From: Pseudomonadota bacterium
GTDB taxonomy: Bacteria; Pseudomonadota; Alphaproteobacteria; UBA9219; RGZA01
DNA length: 6,616 bases
Assembly: GCA_016195205.1 (NCBI GenBank)
Contig: JACQAB010000172.1
Location: forward strand, 1 to 6,616
Direction: 5' to 3'
Below, one piece after another: positions 1-5,355 of this stretch. The position numbers and the translations under genes are program-made. The notes under the pieces were generated by a model. It saw only the letters and a program-made list of their open reading frames with translations. It had not been told where the DNA came from and did no database searches. Position 1 is the first letter of the stretch. Each line of letters starts with the position of its first letter.

Positions 1-779
1 ACCTCTTCACAAATTTCATAGGGATGAATGATATGAAAAACAAAGCGCACGCGGCTTTCGGCCATAAGCCGCAGCTTCGAGTCACTTAAAATAGCCGGGG
101 CAAAAACCGGCGCGCGGCTGTGAACGCGGATATCGGTCACGGTATCCACGCCGCGCAGCGCCGCAAAAACCTTTTCCAGATCGCCCGCTGAAAGCATCAG
201 CGGATCGCCGCCCGACAAAATCACCTCGCGCGTTTGCGGGTGTTTGCGCAGATGCCGCAGCAGCGCTTCAAGTTTTTCATCCAATCCCGGCTCCGGCCGG
301 TCTTTATTTTCGGAAAGAACATCTTGCCTAAAACAATAAAGGCAATGCGCCGCGCATTGACTGGTGGGCAGGAACAGCATGCGGTCGGGGTATTTCTGGA
401 TAAGGAAATTCATCCCTTCCGGCATATGCGCACGGTCATCGACCCAGTCGCGCACCTCGCCTGGGGCTCGCAACGTGAAGCGCTCTTCCACCGGATACAT
501 GGCGCGATACAGCGGCCCGCCGGTGTGCCCCAGCGTGGCGATTTCTTCGTCTATTTTCTTTTTGTAAAACGGCGTGACTTTGACGGGTAGAAGTCCCTGC
601 GATTTAGCAAGGCGCTCATAGCTGGAGAGAATTTCCCCTCCCCTTGAGGGAGGGGATAAAGGGGTGGGGTCAGAGGGTTGCGGCTCAGCGTAAATGGTTA
701 GAACTTGAGAAATATTACGCCCCACCCCACCCCTAGCCCCTCCCTCAGAGGGAGGGGGATTCCGTTTACGCTTGTTCAA
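1..779 (-). CDS. KamA/EpmB-family radical SAM protein, C-terminus beyond window
   Basis: This frame is open from an in-frame stop at 837-839 down to the left edge, so the gene is truncated at its 3' end. I count 259 codons from a TTG at 777-779. Residues 142-149 (CAAHCLYC) form the CxxxCxxC that binds the radical SAM 4Fe-4S cluster, and SGGDP at 189-193 is the second conserved SAM-site motif. The stretch VTPFYKKKID (68-77) resembles the VTPYY..LID region that precedes the radical core in lysine 2,3-aminomutases and EpmB. The PLP lysine and the substrate aspartates would lie outside the window, so aminomutase activity and substrate cannot be judged. TTG 779 is preferred because AGGAG lies 7 nt upstream (787-791); ATG 830 has no Shine-Dalgarno and overlaps shc. 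Residues about 7-49 are encoded by the inverted repeat 629-762. The gene starts 22 nt after the shc stop, so co-transcription is likely. Family assignment is firm; the exact start and the function are not. Confidence 0.85.
   Translation of the reverse strand, partial: MNKRKRNPPPSEGGARGGVGRNISQVLTIYAEPQPSDPTPLSPPSRGGEILSSYERLAKSQGLLPVKVTPFYKKKIDEEIATLGHTGGPLYRAMYPVEERFTLRAPGEVRDWVDDRAHMPEGMNFLIQKYPDRMLFLPTSQCAAHCLYCFRQDVLSENKDRPEPGLDEKLEALLRHLRKHPQTREVILSGGDPLMLSAGDLEKVFAALRGVDTVTDIRVHSRAPVFAPAILSDSKLRLMAESRVRFVFHIIHPYEICEE
629..762. repeat. 134-bp inverted-repeat (MITE-like) palindromic element
   Basis: The two arms, about 629-672 and 719-762, are imperfect reverse complements of each other. 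Read inward, each begins GAAT, continues with a C-rich block, then a GAGGGAGGGG block, then GGGGTGGGG. About 45 bp of less G/C-skewed sequence separates them. Each arm also holds its own small palindrome (CCCTCCCCTTGAGGGAGGGG in one, CCTCCCTCAGAGGGAGGG in the other), so a single strand could fold into one long hairpin or two small ones. There is no transposase ORF, which fits a non-autonomous or REP/MITE-type element. It lies between shc and the body of the KamA-like gene, inside that gene's open frame, and has no stop codon in that frame. It might also influence read-through from shc. Copy number cannot be seen here. Confidence 0.8.
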
Positions 780-786
780 ACCTTTT

Positions 787-791
787 CTCCT
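787..791 (-). promoter_or_regulatory. Shine-Dalgarno AGGAG deciding the TTG start of the KamA-like gene
   Basis: The minus strand reads AGGAG, then 7 nt, then TTG (777-779), which is near-ideal ribosome-binding spacing. It lies just beyond the shc stop codon, between the two genes. The only in-frame ATG upstream of the repeat (828-830) has no comparable purine block in front of it. This supports a TTG start, but is inference from spacing only. Confidence 0.55.
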
Positions 792-801
792 AAATTCAAA
801 A

Positions 802-2769
802 TCACATCCCCCAAACCTTTGGCGTTTCATTGCTTTTCAGCAGATTGCGGTAACGCGCCAGCGCCCACAGCGGAAAGAGCGCGCGATAGCCGTGATAGCG
901 CAGATAGAACACGCGCGGGAAACCCACCGCGGTATAGGGTTCTTCTTCCCACAGCCCTTCGGCCTCCTGCATTTCGGTGAGATAGCGGATGCCTTTTTCC
1001 ACGGCGGGATCATCCACCTCGCCCACGGCCATCAATCCCAGCAACGCCCAGGCCGCTTGCGAGGAAGTACTCTCCACTCCCTCGCCCTTTGGTTTGCCTT
1101 GCCAATAGCTGGCGCCGTCTTCGCCCCAGCCGCCATCGGCGCGCTGTTTCGACAAAAGCCAATCCACCGCACGGATTACCATGGGATCGCGGCCGTCAAA
1201 GCCCAGCGCGTTCAGCGCGTTCAAAACCGACCAGGTGCCATAAATATAATTGGTGCCCCAGCGCCCGAACCAGCAGCCTTCCGGCTCCTGCTCGCGCCGC
1301 AGGTATTCGATGGCGGCCGCCACCGCCGGATGCTCGCGCCGATAGCCCAGCTGCGCCAGCATGCCCAGGCAGCGCGCCGAAACATCGGCCGTGGGCGGAT
1401 CCAGCAACGCGCCATGATCGGCGAAAGGAATGTGGTTCAGGTAATAATAGGTGTTGTCGGCATCAAATGCGCCCCAGCCACCGTTTTTGCTTTGCATACC
1501 CAGCACCCATTCAGTGGCGCGCTCAATAGCATAGGCATAACGGGCTGGATCAAGCCGGTCGAGCGCCATCACCACCACTGCGGTATCATCCAGATCGGGG
1601 TAATGCGCGTTGTTGTACTGGAATGCCCAGCCGCCCGGGCGAAGTTTTGGACGCCAGGCCGCCCAATCGCCTTTCACATCCAGAATTTGGCGATGTGCCA
1701 GCCATTCACATGCGGCGCGGGCGGATTCTTTGGAATCTTCCGAGCCTTCATCCAGCAACGCCAGCGCGGCAAGGCCGGTGTCCCACACCGGTGACAGGCA
1801 GGGTTGGCAATAGGCTTCGCCCTCTTCCTCCAGCACCAGTTTTTCAAGCGCGGCACGGGTAATGGTGGCTTCAAAGCTGTCGGGCGCAAAATCCAACACG
1901 TCATACATCATCACCGCATTGGCCATGGCGGGATAAATAGCGCCCAGGCCATCGTCGCCATTCAGGCGCGCGGTGACGAAATCCACCGCCTTTTGAATGG
2001 CCGATTGGCGCAGGCCTTTGGGCATGTACGGCTCGAACGCGCGCAAAACCCTGTCCACCCAGCGGAAAACCGGATTCCAGATGGATTGCGTGTTATTGCC
2101 CGGCCATTCCTTCACCTCTTCGGGCGGAACGGTGAACAGCTCATCCACTTTAATGCGGCGGGGATTGCGGGCCCGCGGCTTCAACGCCATCAGCACCAGC
2201 AGCGGCACGATCACCGTGCGCGACCAATACGACACTTTGTAAATATGGAACGGGAACCATAGCGGCAGATGCATGATTTCCACCGGCATCACCGGAACCG
2301 CGCGCCACGGCACTACGCCAAACAGCGCCAGTTGAATACGGGTGAACACATTGCTGGAAGCGGCACCGCCGGCTTTTAAAATGGCTTCGCGCGCATGGCG
2401 CATATGGAGAGCGTCGGCGCTGTCTCCCACCGCCTTCAACGCGAAATAGGCTTTCACGCTGGCGCTGATGTTAAAATCACCGCCATGGAACAGCGGCCAG
2501 CCGTGATGCACAGGCGACTGGATGCGCCGCAGATACACCGCCATTTTCTGCTGCAGCGGATCGTTGATTTCATCCAGATAATGTTGAAGCAGAATATATT
2601 CGGCGGGAATGGTGGCGTCGGCCTCCAGCGGAAAGGCCCAGTGGCCATCTTCGCGCTGCAGGCTTAACAGCGCTTCACAGGCCGAGTTGGCGCTTTGCCC
2701 GGCCCGGTCGCGCGCGCTGTCTTCGGCGGCCTGTAAAATATCTTCCTGTTGCTGCGGAGCGAAAAGCAT
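802..2769 (-). CDS. shc: Squalene-hopene cyclase (Shc/HpnF)
   Basis: This enzyme cyclises squalene to hopene/hopanol, the entry step of hopanoid synthesis, as a monotopic protein of the inner membrane. From the ATG at 2767-2769 it is 655 aa, normal for bacterial SHCs. The catalytic DxDD motif is present as DLDD at residues 392-395, within HYPDLDDTAVV. QW-type repeats are visible at REDGHWAF (about 39), GGWGAFDADNTYYY (about 430), EPEGCWFGRWG (about 496), RADGGWGED (about 543) and EAEGLWEEEP (about 603). The C-terminal segment GFPRVFYLRYHGY followed by FPLWALARYRN is typical of proteobacterial SHCs. The frame stays open upstream to a TTG at 2853, but the ATG at 2769 is preferred: AGGGA lies 9 nt upstream and the extra 28 residues do not look like the family. 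The gene is probably transcribed with the downstream KamA-like gene. A weak promoter guess is TTGTTA (2848-2853, read on the minus strand) with AAAAAT (2826-2831). Confidence 0.96.
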   Translation of the reverse strand: MLFAPQQQEDILQAAEDSARDRAGQSANSACEALLSLQREDGHWAFPLEADATIPAEYILLQHYLDEINDPLQQKMAVYLRRIQSPVHHGWPLFHGGDFNISASVKAYFALKAVGDSADALHMRHAREAILKAGGAASSNVFTRIQLALFGVVPWRAVPVMPVEIMHLPLWFPFHIYKVSYWSRTVIVPLLVLMALKPRARNPRRIKVDELFTVPPEEVKEWPGNNTQSIWNPVFRWVDRVLRAFEPYMPKGLRQSAIQKAVDFVTARLNGDDGLGAIYPAMANAVMMYDVLDFAPDSFEATITRAALEKLVLEEEGEAYCQPCLSPVWDTGLAALALLDEGSEDSKESARAACEWLAHRQILDVKGDWAAWRPKLRPGGWAFQYNNAHYPDLDDTAVVVMALDRLDPARYAYAIERATEWVLGMQSKNGGWGAFDADNTYYYLNHIPFADHGALLDPPTADVSARCLGMLAQLGYRREHPAVAAAIEYLRREQEPEGCWFGRWGTNYIYGTWSVLNALNALGFDGRDPMVIRAVDWLLSKQRADGGWGEDGASYWQGKPKGEGVESTSSQAAWALLGLMAVGEVDDPAVEKGIRYLTEMQEAEGLWEEEPYTAVGFPRVFYLRYHGYRALFPLWALARYRNLLKSNETPKVWGM

Positions 2770-2899
2770 TTCTGTTAATCCCTGAAGAACCGAGAAAATA
2801 GCAGGACAGACAGAAAAAAGGGGAGATTTTTTGAGGTTAATGCCGCCTAACAATGGCTTATTTGCCTATGTTTGTTAAGGCCTTTAATATTCCCATCTC
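2770..2899. promoter_or_regulatory. Divergent intergenic region between shc and the CNNM/CBS gene
   Basis: This 130-bp AT-richer stretch separates two divergently transcribed genes and must carry both promoters unless one gene is read from further away. Toward shc it holds a pyrimidine-rich leader and a good Shine-Dalgarno in front of ATG 2769. Toward the plus-strand gene no Shine-Dalgarno is seen at the usual distance. There is no strong operator-like palindrome. Confidence 0.5.
2862..2890 (+). promoter_or_regulatory. Candidate sigma70-type promoter of the CNNM/CBS gene
   Basis: TTGCCT (2862-2867) and TAATAT (2885-2890) are separated by exactly 17 nt, and each matches 4 of 6 consensus positions. 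The expected transcription start is about 2896-2898, only 2-4 nt before ATG 2900, which would make the mRNA practically leaderless. This is a prediction from consensus and spacing only. Confidence 0.4.
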
Positions 2900-4195
2900 A
2901 TGTCCCTTGATCCTTTAATCACTTCGCTTGTCATCAGTTTTCTGTTACTGCTTTCGGCGGCGTTCGCCGCGGCGGAAACGGCGCTGACGCTCACCTCGAA
3001 AGCCCGCATGCTGACGTTGGAGCGCGAGGGGCACCGCCGCGCGGCACTGATCAACCGCCTGTGGAAGAATAAAGATGTGCTGATCAGCGCGCTGCTGGTG
3101 GGCAACAGCATTGCCAACATCGCCTCTTCCGCTCTGATGACCGGCTTGATGATTGAGCGCTTCGGCCAAGTGGGCGTGGCCTATGCCACCGCCGGCATGA
3201 CGGTGTTCATTGTGCTGTTCATCGAAATTTTTCCTAAAAGCGTGGCGCTGCGAAAACCCGATGACACCGCGCTGGTGCTGGTGCCCTTCGTCAGCGTGAC
3301 GATGCTTATTCTGGTGCCGATTACGCATGTCTGCCAGATGATCATCCGCTTTTTCCTGCGCCCTCTTTCCACCGCTAAAACGGCGCTGACCCATAAAGCC
3401 GCCGAGCAGGAGCTGCGCGGCATGATCGACATGCACGCCCGTCTTCTGGACAAAGAGCACCAGGCCGCCGGCATGCTGCACGCCATCGTCGATCTGTCCG
3501 ATATGGCGGTGGCCGATGTGATGCTGCACCGGCGCGACATGGTCAGCCTGCCCTATGCCCAGCCCAGCGAGAAAATGGTGCGCGACCTGCTGGATTGCCG
3601 CCACAGCCTGGTGCCGCTGTGGAGCAAAACGCCGGAAGACATCGTGGGCGTGATCGACGTGCGCAAGCTGCTGGCCGAAATGACCACCCATGGCGGCGAC
3701 AGCACGAAAGTGGATATCGCCAACATCGTCACGCCGCCCTGGTTTATTCCGGATGGCACGGGCCTGCTGGAACAGCTGAAGGCCTTTCGCCGCCAGCGGC
3801 TGAACCTGGCTTTCGTGGTGGATGAATACGGCGTGCTGCAGGGCATGCTGACGCTGGCCGATATTCTGGAAGAAATCGTTGGCCATTATGACCGCGGGCA
3901 ATACAACGCCATTAATGTGCCCAAGCCCCAGCCCGACGGATCGATCATCCTGGATGGACGCTTTCCGGTGCGTGAATTCAATCGCGAAACCGGCTGGGAA
4001 CTGCCCGATGAGCACGCCACCACCGTGGCGGGCCTGGTCATCCATATTGCCGAGCATATTCCCGAACCGGGCGAGCGTTTTATTCTGGGCCGCTATTGGT
4101 TCGAGGTGCTGGGCCGCAAGCGTAACCGCGTGGCCAGGCTGCGCATCGCCCGCCGCCGCGACAGCGCCAGCGTGACGGCGGAGGCGAGGGCGTGA
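2900..4195 (+). CDS. CNNM/CBS-pair/CorC_HlyC membrane protein (HlyC/CorC family)
   Basis: This 431-aa inner-membrane protein has the three-part architecture of the HlyC/CorC (TlyC, YtfL) family. The N-terminal CNNM transmembrane domain covers about residues 1-155, with hydrophobic segments at about 6-28, 60-84, 91-113 and 123-153. It includes the AAETAL start of the domain (24-29) and EIFPKS (109-114). A CBS pair follows at about 206-262 and 275-332, with the characteristic VVDEYG at 306-311. The C-terminal CorC_HlyC domain spans about 345-418. Family members are linked to Mg2+/Co2+ efflux or ion homeostasis; the older 'hemolysin' label is historical. CBS pairs usually sense adenine nucleotides. 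The ATG at 2900 suits the family N-terminus, but the nearest purine run (TAAGG, 2876-2880) is 19 nt away, too far for a Shine-Dalgarno. The gene stands alone, divergent from shc and 47 nt before a tRNA gene. The transported ion is not determined. Confidence 0.92.
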   Translation: MSLDPLITSLVISFLLLLSAAFAAAETALTLTSKARMLTLEREGHRRAALINRLWKNKDVLISALLVGNSIANIASSALMTGLMIERFGQVGVAYATAGMTVFIVLFIEIFPKSVALRKPDDTALVLVPFVSVTMLILVPITHVCQMIIRFFLRPLSTAKTALTHKAAEQELRGMIDMHARLLDKEHQAAGMLHAIVDLSDMAVADVMLHRRDMVSLPYAQPSEKMVRDLLDCRHSLVPLWSKTPEDIVGVIDVRKLLAEMTTHGGDSTKVDIANIVTPPWFIPDGTGLLEQLKAFRRQRLNLAFVVDEYGVLQGMLTLADILEEIVGHYDRGQYNAINVPKPQPDGSIILDGRFPVREFNRETGWELPDEHATTVAGLVIHIAEHIPEPGERFILGRYWFEVLGRKRNRVARLRIARRRDSASVTAEARA

Positions 4196-4203
4196 TAACT
4201 CGC

Positions 4204-4232
4204 TTGCAACAACCTGCGGGCTCCATTACACA
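4204..4232 (+). promoter_or_regulatory. Candidate promoter of tRNA-Val
   Basis: TTGCAA (4204-4209) is followed after 17 nt by TACACA (4227-4232). The expected start near 4239 lies a few bases before the mature tRNA 5' end at 4243. The -10 match is weak, so read-through from the upstream gene is an alternative. Confidence 0.35.
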
Positions 4233-4242
4233 AGTCTTTCAC

Positions 4243-4317
4243 GGGTGCATAGCTCAGCGGGAGAGCACTGCCTTCACACGGCAGGGGCCGTAGGTTCAAT
4301 CCCTACTGCACCCACCA
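4243..4317 (+). tRNA. tRNA-Val(CAC), CCA encoded
   Basis: The sequence folds into a complete cloverleaf. The 7-bp acceptor stem GGGTGCA/TGCACCC is perfect, the D arm is GCTC-AGCGGGA-GAGC, and the anticodon arm is CTGCC-TTCACAC-GGCAG. The variable loop has 5 nt, and the T arm is GTAGG-TTCAATC-CCTAC. The discriminator is A and the 3' CCA is encoded in the DNA. The anticodon at loop positions 34-36 is CAC, which reads the valine codon GUG. No integrase or duplicated tRNA 3' end is visible nearby, so there is no sign that it is serving as an attachment site here. Confidence 0.97.
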
Positions 4318-4349
4318 TTCTCCCCCTTATCTTTGCATTAAAAAGCTGG

Positions 4350-4369
4350 ATTCCGGCTTTCGCCGGAAT
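4350..4369. terminator. Hairpin after tRNA-Val: possible terminator or dispersed palindromic repeat
   Basis: ATTCCGGC and GCCGGAAT form a perfect 8-bp stem around a TTTC loop. A T-rich stretch (about 4377-4390) follows, but only after 7 nt, so this is not a textbook intrinsic terminator. Hairpins of the form GGATTCCGGC-loop-GCCGGAATGA are widespread as dispersed intergenic repeats in many Gram-negative genomes, so a repeat identity is equally likely. It lies between the tRNA and hpnG and could end tRNA transcription. Confidence 0.45.
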
Positions 4370-4390
4370 GAAGCCTTATTTTTAATTTTA

Positions 4391-4425
4391 TCTGATCCCT
4401 GATCTCTGGCCCCCGGTCCCTGACA
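4391..4425 (+). repeat. Degenerate 7-nt tandem repeat abutting the hpnG start
   Basis: Five consecutive heptads can be read: TCTGATC, CCTGATC, TCTGGCC, CCCGGTC and CCTGACA. The last one ends on the A of the hpnG start codon. The array occupies the position where a Shine-Dalgarno would be, and none is present. A TTTAAT (4381-4386) just upstream could be a -10 box for hpnG, although no convincing -35 accompanies it; the array would then be the 5' untranslated region. Confidence 0.55.
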
Positions 4426-5084
4426 TGCTCGGCATCCTGTGCGGATTTGAAACGGAAGCGAAGGTGGCGCGGCTGCTTACCCCGCTGGTGGAATGCAGCG
4501 GCGCGCGCGAAGACGTGGCGCGCCAAAAACTGGAAGCCCTGATAAAAAAAGGCGCCACTGCGCTGCTTAGCTTCGGCATCTCGGGCGGCCTCAGTCCCGG
4601 CACCACCCCCAGGCACCTGATCATCGGCGACCGCGTGATGGCCGCCGATGGAAAAATGTGGAAATGCGATGAAAAACTTACCTCGCTTCTGGTGCGCGGC
4701 TTGCCGCAAGCCAGAAAAGGCAGCGTCTATGGCAGCACGACTCTGGTGGCCACGCCCGCCGAGAAAAAACCCCTGTTCGACCGCACCGGCTGCCTGATCG
4801 TGGATATGGAAAGCCATGTGGTGGCCGAGGCGGCCGCGCGTCATTCCGTCCGTTTCGCGGTTTTACGCGGCGTGAGCGACACGGTGGACGAGATTTTTCC
4901 CACCGCCGTGCTGGCCAGCATTAATGAAAACGGTTCGGTGAATGTGGGGGTGGCGCTGCTGGGCCTGCTGAAAAATCCGGCGCAACTGCCCGCCATGATA
5001 CGTTTGTCGAAGAACACCGGGCTGGCGCTGAAGAATTTGCAAGCCGCCATTCCGCTCATCCTGCCGATGCTTTCGCAGTATTAG
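4425..5084 (+). CDS. hpnG: HpnG, hopanoid-associated nucleoside phosphorylase-family enzyme
   Basis: This 219-aa protein belongs to the purine/uridine phosphorylase (PNP/UDP/MTA nucleosidase) superfamily and matches the hopanoid subfamily HpnG, which removes adenine from adenosylhopane on the way to ribosylhopane and bacteriohopanetriol. Visible marks are the N-terminal strand with acidic motif (MLGILCGFETEAK, 1-13), the glycine-rich FGISGGL (50-56), VDMESH (126-131), which contacts the ribose in this superfamily, and RGVSDTVDE (149-157) with the conserved SD pair. Length fits the family. The ATG at 4425 gives the expected N-terminus, although no Shine-Dalgarno precedes it. HpnH, which makes its substrate, is encoded convergently 271 bp away, and Shc lies 1.7 kb away on the other strand. 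The 3' end overlaps the small minus-strand ORF by 4 bases. The last 30-40 residues are a less conserved tail. Confidence 0.9.
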   Translation: MLGILCGFETEAKVARLLTPLVECSGAREDVARQKLEALIKKGATALLSFGISGGLSPGTTPRHLIIGDRVMAADGKMWKCDEKLTSLLVRGLPQARKGSVYGSTTLVATPAEKKPLFDRTGCLIVDMESHVVAEAAARHSVRFAVLRGVSDTVDEIFPTAVLASINENGSVNVGVALLGLLKNPAQLPAMIRLSKNTGLALKNLQAAIPLILPMLSQY

Positions 5085-5308
5085 AACCCGCCGCCGCCCG
5101 TTTCACTGAAGGGACTGGGGCCGCCTTTATGCGCAACCATCTTGGCACCGCCACTGTTAGTTCCCCCGCCGCCGCTTTGGCGTTCTTTTCCCTCGCCGAC
5201 TTTTTCGGGGTCTTTGTCGACGCGCGCGATTTTGCCCGGCGCATCATGATGTGCAAACAGATGGAAGATATTTTTCAGCAATTCGCCGGTTCTGGACATG
5301 AAGCTCAT
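5081..5308 (-). CDS. Small glycine-rich hypothetical protein downstream of hpnH
   Basis: This 75-aa ORF fills most of the gap between the convergent hpnG and hpnH genes. It starts at ATG 5306-5308; a second in-frame ATG is 3 codons later. The N-terminal half (SRTGELLKNIFHLFAHHD, about 5-22) could form a short amphipathic helix. Next comes a charged stretch, IARVDKDPEKVGEGKER (28-43). The rest is Gly/Ser-rich, with GGGG at 46-49 and GGGG at 71-74 just before the final Phe. There is no signal peptide or membrane segment. Codons use many GGC, CGC, GTC and GAC, like the neighbouring genes, and this frame looks more protein-like than the opposite-strand frame. It begins 47 nt after the hpnH stop on the same strand, so it may be the last gene of that operon. 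No clear Shine-Dalgarno is seen. I do not recognise a family, and chance openness remains possible. Confidence 0.45.
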   Translation of the reverse strand: MSFMSRTGELLKNIFHLFAHHDAPGKIARVDKDPEKVGEGKERQSGGGGTNSGGAKMVAHKGGPSPFSETGGGGF

Positions 5309-5355
5309 GCTATCTGAAATGGCTTAATCAGGCTTTAACCGGCCTAAACCCTTGT

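Noticed and set aside
629..762. Inverted repeat interpreted as a CRISPR array or transposon end pair
   Set aside because: There are only two copies, inverted and without regular spacers, and no transposase or Cas gene is nearby; a MITE/REP-like element fits better.
772..1794. Open frame of 340 codons on the plus strand opposite shc
   Set aside because: It lies antisense to an unmistakable squalene-hopene cyclase, has no recognisable motif, and its start overlaps another gene's ribosome-binding region.
2770..2853. N-terminal extension of shc to the TTG at 2853
   Set aside because: ATG 2769 has a good Shine-Dalgarno and gives the family's usual N-terminus; the extra 28 residues resemble untranslated leader.
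2945..4057. Long open frame (370 codons) antisense to the CNNM/CBS gene
   Set aside because: It mirrors a well-supported gene. The product is full of His/Gln runs typical of antisense GC-rich coding sequence and shows no domain.
4243..4317. tRNA-Val as an integration site for a mobile element
   Set aside because: No integrase, no duplicated tRNA 3' segment and no foreign-looking cargo are present on either side.
4338..4844. Minus-strand frame of 168 codons opposite hpnG and the hairpin
   Set aside because: Its first part is a translated intergenic hairpin repeat (reading HSGESRNPAF) and the rest is antisense to hpnG.
5129..5317. Plus-strand 62-codon frame in the hpnG-hpnH gap
   Set aside because: It is antisense to the more gene-like 75-aa minus-strand frame, with no ribosome-binding site and no convincing composition.
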